From contig NZ_JAMZGM010000006.1 of the NCBI RefSeq assembly GCF_024158605.1, positions 1 through 64,000 on the forward strand: a stretch of DNA of 64,000 bases, read 5' to 3'. This document shows positions 18,201 through 27,886 of this stretch, piece by piece (the stretch's first letter is position 1; each line of letters starts with the position of its first letter). The notes under the pieces are model-generated. The model was not told the origin of the DNA and ran no database searches. It saw nothing but the letters and a program-made list of their open reading frames with translations. The stretch is from Sebaldella sp. S0638. Its GTDB lineage: Bacteria > Fusobacteriota > Fusobacteriia > Fusobacteriales > Leptotrichiaceae. A program made the translations under genes and the position numbers.

Positions 18201-21200
18201 TTTAAGCGGAACAACAGATAAAGGTACAGGTGTCTATGCTAATAGATCGACTGTTAACTCTACAGGAGATATAAAAGTTGGTTCTAACGGGGCAGGAATA
18301 TATTCTAAGGACAGTAAAATCAATATTAACGGTGGAATAATAGAATTAGCAGGAACTGATTCTACAGGGATAATTTTGAGTGGAACATCTGATCTGACTG
18401 CAACAGCTGGGACTATTAATGTAAAAGGAAATAACAACACAGTTTTTGTAGTAGGAGCAGGCTCTGTAACAACAGGACTTGAAAATATTTTGGTAAATAT
18501 AGATCCGGGATTAAAACTGACACTGGCAAATGTAAAGAATAATACATTTACATATGACGGAACTATATCTGGTCTGGGTGAGGAATCGGTATTGATATAC
18601 GGGGATAATTCGAATATCAGTCTTGGAAACAGTGCTGTAATTACTTCTACAGCGGCAAAAGTTACAGGATTGGCAGCAACTGGTCAAAAAGCTGTAAATA
18701 AAGGGGTATTATCATTAACAGGATCTAACTCTACAGGAATTTATACTGATGGTGCTGATGCAGTAAATGAAAATAATATAGTTCTTGGAGTAAGCGGAAT
18801 AGGAATATATAATAAAGGTGCTAAGGCTGATAATATTTCCGGTGAGATAAAAACAGGAGAGAACGGAGTCGGAATATTCGGGACAGATTCAACAAGCCTG
18901 AATAACAACGCATCAATAAATAGTGCTGAAAAATCTGTAATAGGGATTTATTCCGAAGGAGATATTACAGGGACTTCAGTAAAAAATGACGGATCAGGAG
19001 TTATTGATTTATCAGGGGAAAATTCAATAGGAATCTATACCGCAGGTACTTCGGCAAAAACAATAACTAATGATGGTATAATAACTATGGGTAACTCTTC
19101 TGACATAAATAACCCAAGTATAGGAATATACAGCAGTACATCAGGAAACAGCATTATAAATGCTAATAAAATAAATACCGGTGATAATTCTGTGGGAATC
19201 TACAGTAAAGACGGTACTGTTACTCAAAGCGGGGATATAAATTCCGGTAATGCTGGAACAGGAATATACGCATCTGGAGGATTGGTAAATCTGAACAACG
19301 GTTCATCAATAAATGTCGGAAGCAATGAAGCGGTGGCAGTGTACGCAGTTAATGGTGCCGGAATAACAAATAACAGCTCAGGTATAACATTAGGAAATAA
19401 AAGTATCGGATTTGTGCTGGAATCTGGGGCAACACTGACTAATAACGGTTCAATAACATTAGGAGACGAAAATATATTCGTATATGGAAATGGTGCCGGA
19501 ACTGTGACAAGTTCAAATATAGCAGCTATATCCGCGACAGGTTCAAACAATATAGTCTTTTATACTGTTAACGGAGGAAATGTAGTAAATAATTCTTCAA
19601 TAACAGCTGATACAGGAACAGGAAATATAGGTATATATAATAAGGGCGGAAGTATAGAAAATCACGGGGATATATATTTGGGGAATTCTCAGATTATATA
19701 TAACGGCAGTATAGTAGATGCAGAAAACAGCAGATATTCAGTAGGTGTTTACGGGGAAAATTCAAAAGTAGAAAACTACGGAAATATAAGTCTGGGAGAA
19801 GATGTAGTAGGGGTATATGTAAAAGACAACTCGGTAATAGCTAAAAATCACGGAATAATAACTGCAGGAAGTTTGGCAAATCCTAAAAAAGGAGCAATTG
19901 GTATATTTGCTGACGGCGGAGTAGGATTTGAAAACTTTGGGGATATTACATTATATGGTGAAGGCGTAATAGGTATTGCCGGTAAAAATGCCGGAAAAAT
20001 AATAAACCATGCAGTAATATCAGTAACAGGAGAAAATTCTGTGGGAATATACGGGACACTAAATACCGAAGTAGAAAATAAAGGTACAATAAATGTTTCC
20101 GGAAATAACGGAATCGGAATAATTGCGCCGGATGGTAAAATAATAAATGAAGGAACTATCAATTTTTCTGACGGAGCTTCATCTGTAAAATTACAGGACG
20201 GTTATGCAATACCTGAACTTATAAATGCCGGAATAATAAATGTAAACGGACATTTCAGCAATGAAGGAATGGAAATTTCATTAAAGCCAAACCTTGATAC
20301 ATTACAGGAATCTACAATTCCTGGTGTTGATTTCACATTGAACAGCGGATCAATATCAGCTAACAGTATGCATATAACAGATACAGTAAAAATACTCCCG
20401 GATTTTTCACAGGGGACTAATGCCAAAGTATATAAACTGGAAGATGTTTTTCTGACAAGCAACGGGACAATAACATCATCAAATGGAAAAATACCTGTAG
20501 TAAGTAAATCACTTACATGGGAAGCAACGCCAAAAGTAAATGCAGACGGAAATGTGGATATATACATGCAGAAAATTGATTATCATGATTTTACAGACGG
20601 GTTATGGTACGATGATTTTGGTAAGGCACTGGATGATAAATATGCAGGAGCTTCTGGAGATGGCGGTAAAATATTTGACCAGATAGATCTTCTGGAAAAT
20701 GAAAGAGACTTCAGACATGTAATGGCAAGTCTTGCAGGTAATGTTTATTCTAACATAAATCAAAGAGAAGATGATATGGCAAGAGTTTTTGAAAATTCGC
20801 TTGATCTTCTTCAAAATTCAACAAACAATACAAAAGAAAATGTAAAAATAAATGTTATAGCAGGAAAAGGAAGAAATACTGAAGATACAGACGGAGTAGT
20901 AGGATATGATTATACTACAACAGGAGTATTGGCTTTACGTGAAGTAGAAAGAACTTACAGACACACATTCGGGTATTCACTTGGTTATTTACACACAGGA
21001 TTTGAATTCAAGGACGGAAACCAGAGTGAGGAATGGGTAGATACGGTTCAGCTGGGTATTCATAATAAATACAAGGCTAATGACTGGAAAGTATTAAATA
21101 ATCTAACAGGAAGAGTAAGTTTCCATAATATAGACAGAAATATAGACTGGCCTTCACCAACAGGAAGATCAGAAATGAACGGATCATATGAAACATACTC

Positions 21201-21684
21201 AGTAACTTCTGATAATATACTTGGCAGAGAATTTTCATTAGGGAAAAAGGCGAGCATTACACCTTACGGAGCATTCAGGGCAATGTATGTAACAAGACCG
21301 GACTTTAGTGAAAAAGGACTCGAAGCACTGGAAGTGGAAGGAAATGATGCATGGAGTGCAAAACCAAGAGTAGGAGTGGAAGTAAAAGGAGCAGTACCTC
21401 TTGGATCGAATACAGCATGGCAGCTGAAAGGTGCACTTGATGTAGCTTATGAATACGAGCTTGCTGACTTGAACGAAAGAGAGAGAGCAAGATTAATCTC
21501 TGTGGAAGATAATTATCATAAATTATCAAAACCGGAAGATGAAAAAGGAACTTTCAGAACAAGAGCTTCAATTGGTGTAGAAATAGAAGACAGATACGGA
21601 ATATTTATTAACGGAGAATATGGAGTAGGAAATGACAGCCGTGATGATTACAGAGCAGGTGTCACTCTGAAAGCAGTATTTTAA
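15289..21684 (+). CDS. giant autotransporter adhesin (type Va secretion), complete
   Basis: A 2131-residue surface protein. Order: signal peptide (residues 1-28, MKKNKSIIAFSLALNAVLST then SGSAPAKS); conserved N-terminal module (about 35-100) with NKRNKELKDLY and YIVKPEYLEWQIF; Pro-rich linker (about 140-215); a long passenger (about 220-1720) built from dozens of ~20-30-residue repeats around 'NSxGIYxxxG' and 'ITNDGxI', suggesting a beta-helix; then a C-terminal beta-barrel (about 1850-2131) ending in KAVF, the terminal Phe expected for outer-membrane insertion. GGAGGAG precedes ATG 15289. It has its own promoter and terminator. The role is probably adhesion or aggregation; no protease motif was seen. 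Confidence 0.92.
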   Translation: MKKNKSIIAFSLALNAVLSTYSGSAPAKSLNMNSDNVYNKIIKDMKSGKSSNGTYKMLEDILNKRNKELKDLYLQGDYIVKPEYLEWQIFASAFYAERDNGDNTSENARYRSGTEGYYDSNGEFVSTTPGAKPYKPPQEPKIIDLGMSIPLREINRENFNIQINLNAEKPAVPAVQGEIVLDSLKAPNLDLITFNPQAPIVNSVNPPTVSIVIPSLIVYANSAGDTLLGVNVNVGAGTHTLSTVAGMPGGSNTYKDNSVVEYGGNGGSFSSAANSEMVVDVSKRRAVSIDSNKNLTFTNNGKVTLVSEETAGLEVQSNYDMSIGSVPTVNDPDMTAINNGTIEGKGNKQVAMVFTPEQDAWGLNALENRKDIIMSGSQSTGIALNGAAGRAWKLKALNSGNIELNGTKSFGIALPKNSNLMTGSSILNDTAGIITVKGDESGGIVVQSIIESGVLNKGSIAINSNKSFGLYSEITNEIKNDGKITLTGSSESIGLRSAGGFLSNTASGKITVTGGSKNIGMYASSGKVENSGEISITAGTDNTGAVLNGASSSGKNTGKISVSGTGSSGIIVTDGASFENTNELTVSGADSYGLIAKGGTVKGGTVNIDVTGSGSVGAYAGGSSSASNVEITGGNVNLSGGGINFNSGQNGTLNLKNTKFITGKESLGFYATGNGIINIQNLEGTIKGGSDSTERGTAFYVIGSGVGSTNITTSADIESLLASSGINISGLKLNMESGSRLFSLGNVSLNLSVVDGINTAGFTTMTINGSDYKTILLHKGLLNIDKNVNLDDTNSDYTKIEMANSSIINNSIITGAGNSKVGMAQANAAGLAKNTVNLVNNGEINLSGQESIGIYSNYGIIENNNIIETSGSKSYGIYGVNGTEVITAAGSEIKTGSEGAGIVLQSYVTDPLTGTVVSSGYGDGTFKLEHDGKITVSGSKSFGIYADNNDAAVSPSITNRIVNLNAGSMIDLSGTTDKGTGVYANRSTVNSTGDIKVGSNGAGIYSKDSKININGGIIELAGTDSTGIILSGTSDLTATAGTINVKGNNNTVFVVGAGSVTTGLENILVNIDPGLKLTLANVKNNTFTYDGTISGLGEESVLIYGDNSNISLGNSAVITSTAAKVTGLAATGQKAVNKGVLSLTGSNSTGIYTDGADAVNENNIVLGVSGIGIYNKGAKADNISGEIKTGENGVGIFGTDSTSLNNNASINSAEKSVIGIYSEGDITGTSVKNDGSGVIDLSGENSIGIYTAGTSAKTITNDGIITMGNSSDINNPSIGIYSSTSGNSIINANKINTGDNSVGIYSKDGTVTQSGDINSGNAGTGIYASGGLVNLNNGSSINVGSNEAVAVYAVNGAGITNNSSGITLGNKSIGFVLESGATLTNNGSITLGDENIFVYGNGAGTVTSSNIAAISATGSNNIVFYTVNGGNVVNNSSITADTGTGNIGIYNKGGSIENHGDIYLGNSQIIYNGSIVDAENSRYSVGVYGENSKVENYGNISLGEDVVGVYVKDNSVIAKNHGIITAGSLANPKKGAIGIFADGGVGFENFGDITLYGEGVIGIAGKNAGKIINHAVISVTGENSVGIYGTLNTEVENKGTINVSGNNGIGIIAPDGKIINEGTINFSDGASSVKLQDGYAIPELINAGIINVNGHFSNEGMEISLKPNLDTLQESTIPGVDFTLNSGSISANSMHITDTVKILPDFSQGTNAKVYKLEDVFLTSNGTITSSNGKIPVVSKSLTWEATPKVNADGNVDIYMQKIDYHDFTDGLWYDDFGKALDDKYAGASGDGGKIFDQIDLLENERDFRHVMASLAGNVYSNINQREDDMARVFENSLDLLQNSTNNTKENVKINVIAGKGRNTEDTDGVVGYDYTTTGVLALREVERTYRHTFGYSLGYLHTGFEFKDGNQSEEWVDTVQLGIHNKYKANDWKVLNNLTGRVSFHNIDRNIDWPSPTGRSEMNGSYETYSVTSDNILGREFSLGKKASITPYGAFRAMYVTRPDFSEKGLEALEVEGNDAWSAKPRVGVEVKGAVPLGSNTAWQLKGALDVAYEYELADLNERERARLISVEDNYHKLSKPEDEKGTFRTRASIGVEIEDRYGIFINGEYGVGNDSRDDYRAGVTLKAVF

Positions 21685-21700
21685 TTATAATTAATTGTTT

Positions 21701-21733
21701 AGGGACGGAACAGAAATGTTTCGTCTCTTTTAT
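21701..21733 (+). terminator. intrinsic terminator of the first autotransporter
   Basis: AGGGACGGAAC (21701-21711) pairs with GTTTCGTCTCT (21718-21728), allowing G.U pairs, followed by a T run. Confidence 0.8.
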
Positions 21734-21868
21734 AATATTATACTATTTAAAAAATATTATAAAATACAGAAAATATCAAGTGTATACAGCAACAGCAATA
21801 TGTGATATAATAAACAATATTTATAAAAAATACAGAAAATTCATAAATAATGAAATAAAGGAGAACAA

Positions 21869-23155
21869 ATGTTTATAGATGAAAGCATAATATTTTTAAA
21901 ATCCGGTGACGGAGGAGACGGAGCCGCTACATTCAGGCGTGAAAAGTTTGTACAATTCGGCGGACCAAACGGCGGCGACGGAGGAAAAGGCGGAGATATA
22001 GTTTTTGAAACAGATCCTAATATAAATACCCTCGTTGATTTTAAGTTCAGCAAAAAGTTCGTGGCTTCAAACGGTGAAAACGGAAGAAAAAACAGAGCTG
22101 CCGGGAAGTCAGGGGATGATCTTGTAATAAAGGTGCCTGTAGGTACTATGATAAGAGATGTAGAAACTAATAAACTTCTCATGGATCTGAATGAGGAAAA
22201 TATGAAAGCAGTTTTCTTAAAAGGAGGAGACGGCGGAAGAGGAAATGTACATTTTAAATCTTCTGTAAGAAAAGCTCCTAAATTGGCAGAAAGCGGAAGA
22301 GAAGGACTGGAATTGAAAGTAAAGCTGGAATTGAAGCTTCTTGCTGATGCTGCACTCGTAGGTTATCCAAGTGTAGGGAAATCAAGCTTTATAAATAAAG
22401 TATCTTCTGCAGGTTCAAAGGTAGCGAGTTATCATTTTACCACATTGAAACCAAAGCTTGGTGTGGTACGTCTCGGAGATGAAAAAAGTTTTGTAATAGC
22501 AGATATTCCGGGATTAATAGAAGGAGCCCATACAGGAACAGGGCTTGGAGACAGGTTCCTGAGACACATTGAGAGATGTAAGGTAATATTGCATATAGTG
22601 GATATTTCCGGAATGGACGGGCGTGATCCTAAGGATGACTTCATAAAAATAAATAAAGAACTCGAAAATTACAGTGAAAAGCTGTCAAAGAAAAAGCAGA
22701 TAGTAATTGCCAATAAAATAGATATGCTTTTTGATGATGAAAAGTATAATGAATTTGAAGAATTTGTGAAATCTTTAGGTTATGAAAAGGTTTTTCCTGT
22801 TTCTGTTCTTGCGGGAGAAGGTATTAAGGACGTAATCAGTGAAACATGGAAGCTGATTCAGGAAATCCCGAGGGAAGAGCTGGAAGAGGAACATTCGCTT
22901 GAAGAAATTCTTCCTGAGATTATAAACAGAAAATCAGACTGGATCATAACAGAAATAGATGAAGGAGTATTTGAAGTAGAGGGGCAGATAGTGGATAATG
23001 TCCTGAAAAAATATGTGTTTAACGGTGACGAAGGTGTGGTAAACTTCCTTCACATGATGAGATCTTTGGGAATGGAAGGTAAACTGGAAAAAGCCGGGGC
23101 TAAAAACGGAGATACCATTGTAATCGCAACATATGAATTCGAATACATTGTTTAA
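21869..23155 (+). CDS. obg: GTPase Obg/CgtA, ribosome assembly
   Basis: Essential GTPase associated with the 50S subunit and stress responses. The Gly-rich Obg fold spans residues 1-158 (SGDGGDGAATFRREKF, GGPNGGDGGKGGD). The G domain follows: G1 GYPSVGKSSF (about 165), G3 DIPGLIEGAH (about 212), G4 NKID (about 283), and a C-terminal OCT domain from about 350. At 428 residues it is full length. AAAGGAG precedes ATG 21869. A possible -10 TATAAT lies at 21806-21811. miaA follows 11 bp downstream. Confidence 0.97.
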   Translation: MFIDESIIFLKSGDGGDGAATFRREKFVQFGGPNGGDGGKGGDIVFETDPNINTLVDFKFSKKFVASNGENGRKNRAAGKSGDDLVIKVPVGTMIRDVETNKLLMDLNEENMKAVFLKGGDGGRGNVHFKSSVRKAPKLAESGREGLELKVKLELKLLADAALVGYPSVGKSSFINKVSSAGSKVASYHFTTLKPKLGVVRLGDEKSFVIADIPGLIEGAHTGTGLGDRFLRHIERCKVILHIVDISGMDGRDPKDDFIKINKELENYSEKLSKKKQIVIANKIDMLFDDEKYNEFEEFVKSLGYEKVFPVSVLAGEGIKDVISETWKLIQEIPREELEEEHSLEEILPEIINRKSDWIITEIDEGVFEVEGQIVDNVLKKYVFNGDEGVVNFLHMMRSLGMEGKLEKAGAKNGDTIVIATYEFEYIV

Positions 23156-23166
23156 AAGGGAGAGGC

Positions 23167-24075
23167 ATGAAAGGATTAGTAATAGCAGGGCCTACAGGTG
23201 TAGGGAAAACCGAGCTTTCTCTTAAACTCGCCGAAAAGCTGAAAACAGAAATTATATCGGCAGATTCAATGCAGATATACAAAGGCATGGATATAGGAAC
23301 AGCAAAGATAAAACCTGAAGAAATGAACGGCATAAAACATTATATTATAGATATTATCTCGCCGGATGAGGATTATTCTGTAGGGAACTTTGAAAGGGAT
23401 GTAAACGGGATACTGGAAGAAAAAGAGAAAAATAATGAGGATATTATTATCGCCGGAGGAACAGGACTTTATATAAATGCTGTGACAAACGGGATATCAG
23501 AACTTCCTGAAAAAGATGAAAATCTTCGGAAAAATCTGTCAAAGAAGTCTTTGGAAGAATTGCAGGAAGAGCTTTATAATCTTGATCCTGAATCATATAA
23601 TGAGATAGATATAAAGAATAAGATAAGAGTTCTGCGTGCTTTGGAAGTGTGTATTTTGAGCGGGGAAAAATTTAGTATTTTAAAAAATAAAAATATAAAA
23701 AGAAATAACTATAATTTTATGAAAGTCTTATTGGTAAGAGACAGAGAAGAGTTATATAGCAGAATTGATAAAAGAGTTGACATAATGATGAATGATGGTC
23801 TTTTACATGAAGCAGAAGAAATTTATAATAAGTATAAAAATTCGCTCTATAAAATAAGTGCTATAGGTTATAAAGAGCTTTTTTCCTGTTTCAACGGAGA
23901 GATATCACTTGAGAATGCTGTGGATAAGATAAAAATGGAATCAAGAAGATATGCCAAAAGGCAGATGACATGGTTTCGCCGTGAGAAAGATTATCATATT
24001 TATAATTTGAGCATTCAGAGTGAGAATGAAATATTTCAGGATATTTTGGAAAAGTGGGAGAATTATAATAAATAA
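23167..24075 (+). CDS. miaA: tRNA dimethylallyltransferase
   Basis: Adds a dimethylallyl group to A37 of tRNAs reading UNN codons. P-loop GPTGVGKTELS at residues 7-17, then DSMQIYKGMDIGTAK and GGTGLYINAV, with the C-terminal RRYAKRQMTWFRR typical of MiaA. The 302-residue length is normal. It is co-oriented with obg and probably shares its transcript. Confidence 0.96.
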   Translation: MKGLVIAGPTGVGKTELSLKLAEKLKTEIISADSMQIYKGMDIGTAKIKPEEMNGIKHYIIDIISPDEDYSVGNFERDVNGILEEKEKNNEDIIIAGGTGLYINAVTNGISELPEKDENLRKNLSKKSLEELQEELYNLDPESYNEIDIKNKIRVLRALEVCILSGEKFSILKNKNIKRNNYNFMKVLLVRDREELYSRIDKRVDIMMNDGLLHEAEEIYNKYKNSLYKISAIGYKELFSCFNGEISLENAVDKIKMESRRYAKRQMTWFRREKDYHIYNLSIQSENEIFQDILEKWENYNK

Positions 24076-24182
24076 ACATCCTTATTTCTATAAAAAGTAA
24101 AATCATTTTTCGGTTAACAAAAATGAAGAAAAAAAATTGCATAAACAGTATATATAAACTGAAATTAATAAAAGGAGCCCAA

Positions 24183-25613
24183 ATGAAACACAATAAAGTA
24201 TTATTTCTGATATTTCATGTATTTGTAATAATGTTTGTCCTGATTCTGACGAATATCTTTACACCGGTTGACAATGTGGAGAGCATGAAATTTTTGGAGG
24301 CAGTGTTGCTTGTATTATATATATACACGATATTAACAGCTAAAATGTATTTAAGCTGGCTGAATTCATATATGATTTTTTTGTATACGCTCTTTTTATT
24401 CAATTTTACCAGAGTTTTTTTGGATATAATCGGATACAGGACTTTTGGATGGGCAACGAAATTTGCAAATTATTATTTTTATTACGGAATCAGGAATGAA
24501 ATTCTGGAAGTTTTTATATTGATTCTGCTTTTTACACATTTAGGATTCGCTATTTCAATATTAAATGAAAAAGAATTGCATTTGAAAGTAAAATTACAGT
24601 CAAGACCATTTTTTACACAAATAGGAATTATTTTATTTTTATTAAGCCTTCCGGGAATACTGGCAAAAATGCTGATACAGCTGAGACTGATTCTTCAGGT
24701 GGGTTATGAGGCATACTATACAGGAGTATTGAAAAATATAGATTATCCGGTATTTACAAAAGGATCAGGTACTATAATGACAATAGGATTTTTGATTTTT
24801 CTTATATCAATACCATCAAAAAAGAAATTTATATCCATAAGCTCTCTGTACCTCCTTGTGAAGCTCATAGATTCCATGAAAGGAGCCAGATCGGTATTCC
24901 TTACACAGCTTTTATTTATAATGTGGTATTATTATAAAGTATACGGGACAAAAATAAGGTTTGGCACTATTATAAAACTCGGGGTCTTTACTATGATATT
25001 TTCTCAGGTGCTGGTTTCTGTGAGAAGTAAAAAGGTATTTTCACTGGATCTGATAAACGGAATATTTGATTTTTTACACTCACAGGGAGTAAGCTATCTG
25101 GTTCTGGGATATTTGATACAGTTCAAAAATTATATACATGAAAGTAAGACATACCCGTATATTTTACAGGGGCTTTTCGGATTTCCGCCGCAGTCTGTGG
25201 AAACTCTGAAAGCTACTAATTCTCTTGCTGACAGGCTTACTTATTATTTGAATTCCGCTGCATATATCAGAGGTGAAGGAATAGGGTCGAATTATATAGC
25301 GGAATTTTATGATCTGGGATATATATGGCTTATTATCGGGTCAGTGTTATTAGGATATATAATTATAAAATATGAAAAATACGTTACTAAAAGCAGATAT
25401 ATGCTTTTGATATCAGCATATTTTATACCAAATCTTTTTTATATACCAAGAGGTTCATTTTTTGGAAGCGGGTTAATAAAAGGAATGTTATTTTATACAA
25501 TACTATATCTGGCAATGCAGATACTGGAAAATATGTATTTTAGAATAAAAGGAGCTTATAATGATAGAAAAGAAGATCTATTACATTTGGATGGGAGACA
25601 AGGAAAAGCCTGA
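24183..25613 (+). CDS. O-antigen/capsule polymerase-like membrane protein (Wzy type)
   Basis: A 476-residue protein with roughly 12 hydrophobic segments and a periplasmic loop near residues 290-370, resembling oligosaccharide-repeat-unit polymerases. The segment VKLIDSMKGARSVFLTQLLF and the C-terminal ...GIGSNYIAEFYDLGYIWLIIGSVLLG are typical of the family; these proteins share little sequence, so the call rests on topology, the FYDLG-like motif and context. ATG 24183 follows AAAAGGAGCCC; an upstream ATG at 24123 is less likely. The next gene starts 53 bp inside this one in another frame. It opens the second polysaccharide cluster. Confidence 0.75.
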   Translation: MKHNKVLFLIFHVFVIMFVLILTNIFTPVDNVESMKFLEAVLLVLYIYTILTAKMYLSWLNSYMIFLYTLFLFNFTRVFLDIIGYRTFGWATKFANYYFYYGIRNEILEVFILILLFTHLGFAISILNEKELHLKVKLQSRPFFTQIGIILFLLSLPGILAKMLIQLRLILQVGYEAYYTGVLKNIDYPVFTKGSGTIMTIGFLIFLISIPSKKKFISISSLYLLVKLIDSMKGARSVFLTQLLFIMWYYYKVYGTKIRFGTIIKLGVFTMIFSQVLVSVRSKKVFSLDLINGIFDFLHSQGVSYLVLGYLIQFKNYIHESKTYPYILQGLFGFPPQSVETLKATNSLADRLTYYLNSAAYIRGEGIGSNYIAEFYDLGYIWLIIGSVLLGYIIIKYEKYVTKSRYMLLISAYFIPNLFYIPRGSFFGSGLIKGMLFYTILYLAMQILENMYFRIKGAYNDRKEDLLHLDGRQGKA

Positions 25614-26292
25614 GATTTTTCATAAATGTTATAATTCTTGGAAGAAAAACTTACCGGAATATGATATAATAGAAATAAATGAATCGAATTTTAATTTAAG
25701 CAAATATATAGAAGAGAACAGGTTTTTCAGAGTTTGCTACGAAAAAAAACTATGGGCTTATATATCAGATTACGTAAGAATAGTTCATTTGTATGAGCAT
25801 GGCGGAATATATATGGACATAGATATGGAAATAATTAAAAATATAGATAAAATGCTGGAAAACAGATTTTTCATAGGGTATGAAGATGAAAAAAATATAA
25901 GTGTAGGAATCTTTGGAACTGTAAAAGGGCATATTTTTCTGAAAAAAGTGATGGAATTTTACGAAAATGAAATATGGGAAAAACCTTTGTGGACAATACC
26001 CAAAATATTCACTTATATTCTTGAAAGAGATTTTGGTATGAAATCCGGAAGCACGCATATAGAAAACGAAGATATGGAGTTATACCCGAGAGAATACTTT
26101 TATCCTTATCATTTTAAGGAGACATACACAGACGAGTGTATAACCGAGAATACTTATGGAATACACTGGTGGAATGACAGCTGGAATAGTCTGAAAGTAA
26201 GCCTGTTTATGGAAACAAAGCATCTGCACGGCATAAAAAAAGGGGTTAAGATATTAAAAATCTTTCTTAGATATACTTTGAAAAAGAGGTAA
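25561..26292 (+). CDS. GT32-type glycosyltransferase (DxD sugar transferase)
   Basis: A 243-residue cytoplasmic transferase of the Gly_transf_sug type: KKIYYIWMGDKEKPEIFHKC at the start, AYISDYVRIVHLYEHGGIYMDID in the middle, where MDID is the DxD metal site, and GIHWWNDSW at the end. Such enzymes add hexoses or amino sugars to capsules and O-antigens. ATG 25561 follows AAAAGGAGC inside the end of the polymerase gene, giving a 53-nt out-of-frame overlap and suggesting coupled translation. Confidence 0.88.
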   Translation: MIEKKIYYIWMGDKEKPEIFHKCYNSWKKNLPEYDIIEINESNFNLSKYIEENRFFRVCYEKKLWAYISDYVRIVHLYEHGGIYMDIDMEIIKNIDKMLENRFFIGYEDEKNISVGIFGTVKGHIFLKKVMEFYENEIWEKPLWTIPKIFTYILERDFGMKSGSTHIENEDMELYPREYFYPYHFKETYTDECITENTYGIHWWNDSWNSLKVSLFMETKHLHGIKKGVKILKIFLRYTLKKR

Positions 26293-26297
26293 CTTCA

Positions 26298-27029
26298 ATG
26301 AAAAAAATAATTACAGTATTGTTTTTCTTAACATACATCCTGGAGGCAAAAAATTTGAAAATAATGACATATAATATATACGGCGGCAGACTGGCTAACG
26401 GAACAACCATAGGGAGAAATATAAAAAAATTTGATCCTGATTTTATTTCTTTGCAGGAAGTGGATTATTATACTAAAAGAAGTAATTTTAACGATATTGT
26501 AAAGGATATAGCTCAGGAACTGAACTACAGCTATTATTACTTTAAAAAATCGAGAGATTATGATTCTGGAGAGTTCGGCATAGGATTTGTATCAAGATAT
26601 CCCATAGAAAAGATTTTTGAGTATGAACTGCCTTCAATAGGAGCGGAAAAACGTCAGGTAATAGCTGCACAGATAGATGAGAGAATTTTTTCTAAAAAAG
26701 TGCTCATAATTGATACGCATTTGGATTATAACCCGAATATAAAGGCAAAAGAGATGGAAGCACTGTTAAATATAACGGCAGAGTTTCCGGGAGATGTAAA
26801 GTTTTTAACAGGAGATTTTAATCTGCTGCCTACATCTGAGTATTACCAGCAGATAATTCAGAGCTGGAATGATACATATTTATTTGATGAGCCCAGAATA
26901 GATTATATCTTTGGAGATAAGACAAATAACTGGAGTCTGAGAAGCAGTAAGTTCATAAAAGACGAGTATCTGGACTGGACTACTTTAAGCGATCATTTTC
27001 CATATATGATAAATGTAGACATAAAATAG
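26298..27029 (+). CDS. secreted endonuclease/exonuclease/phosphatase (EEP) family hydrolase
   Basis: A 243-residue metal-dependent phosphodiesterase or phosphatase fold. A short signal peptide (MKKIITVLFFLTYILEA) suggests export. All family active-site motifs are present in order: TYNIYGG (Asn), LQEVD (Glu), DTHLDYNP (Asp-His), TGDFNL (Asp-x-Asn), RIDYIFGD and SDHFP (Asp-His). It should therefore be catalytically competent. Related secreted EEP proteins include sphingomyelinases, nucleases and CdtB. Lying between glycosyltransferases, it may trim phosphodiester-linked glycans or lipids, but the substrate is unknown. GAGGT precedes ATG 26298. Confidence 0.85.
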   Translation: MKKIITVLFFLTYILEAKNLKIMTYNIYGGRLANGTTIGRNIKKFDPDFISLQEVDYYTKRSNFNDIVKDIAQELNYSYYYFKKSRDYDSGEFGIGFVSRYPIEKIFEYELPSIGAEKRQVIAAQIDERIFSKKVLIIDTHLDYNPNIKAKEMEALLNITAEFPGDVKFLTGDFNLLPTSEYYQQIIQSWNDTYLFDEPRIDYIFGDKTNNWSLRSSKFIKDEYLDWTTLSDHFPYMINVDIK

Positions 27030-27040
27030 GAGGTTTTAAG

Positions 27041-27886
27041 TTGAAGATATCTTTAATAATGCCTACAATCAACAGACGTGATGAGCTGATAATATTTTTG
27101 CAGAGCCTTGAAAGCCAGACTTATAAGAATTTTGAGTTAATTGTACTGGATCAGAATTCCGGAGATTTTATAACAGAGATAATAGAAGGATTTCAGAAAC
27201 ATCTGGATATAAAGTACATAAAGAGCAGCGATTGGGGACTCAGTCTGAACAGAAACGAAGGTCTTATAATAGCAGACGGGGATATAATAGCTTTTCCAGA
27301 TGATGATTGTGAATATCCGGAAGATATTCTGGAAAAAGTGGTGAAATTTTTTGAGGAAAATAAGGAATACAGAATTTTTTCATGCAGAACTCTTGAGCGT
27401 GGAAAAGATTACGGCACTGGTATAATGGCAACAGAGGAAGCTGAAATAACATACAGTAATGTAGAGGAAACTGTAAAATCCATAACTTTCTTTGTAAACT
27501 ACAAGCTGGAAGATCTGACGTTGTTTGATACAGAGCTTGGAGTAGGTGCATATTTCGGAAGCGGTGAAGAAACTGATTATATGCTTGAGCTTCTTCATAA
27601 AGGTTTCAGGGGAAGATATTTCCCTGATGAAATAGTGTATCATCCTGCTAAAAAGGGAAATTACAATGACGTGGAAAGAGCATACAGATACGCTTTAGGA
27701 TATGGAGCCCTTGTGAAAAAAGAGGTAAAGCTGAGAAAAAATAAAAAATATTTTTCAAAGTATTTAAAGAAAATGATAAGAAGTATCGGCGGAATGATCA
27801 TTTCAAAAGAGAGAAGATACTATTATCATGTATTTATGGGGAGACTAAGAGGATATAAAGAATACAAGGTCGGGGAGAAAAAATGA
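27041..27886 (+). CDS. family 2 glycosyltransferase
   Basis: GT-A enzyme of 281 residues: KISLIMPTINRRDEL, IVLDQNSGD and IIAFPDDDCEYPED (DDD metal site), with an FGSGEETDYMLELLHKGF acceptor-half segment. It starts at TTG 27041 behind a strong AGGAGG and overlaps the next gene by 4 nt (ATGA). Donor and acceptor are unknown. Confidence 0.88.
   Translation: MKISLIMPTINRRDELIIFLQSLESQTYKNFELIVLDQNSGDFITEIIEGFQKHLDIKYIKSSDWGLSLNRNEGLIIADGDIIAFPDDDCEYPEDILEKVVKFFEENKEYRIFSCRTLERGKDYGTGIMATEEAEITYSNVEETVKSITFFVNYKLEDLTLFDTELGVGAYFGSGEETDYMLELLHKGFRGRYFPDEIVYHPAKKGNYNDVERAYRYALGYGALVKKEVKLRKNKKYFSKYLKKMIRSIGGMIISKERRYYYHVFMGRLRGYKEYKVGEKK

Noticed and set aside
15289-21684. Repeats in the autotransporter genes as a possible CRISPR array
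   Set aside because: The repetition is at the protein level with varying period and sequence; there are no identical direct repeats with equal spacers and no cas genes.
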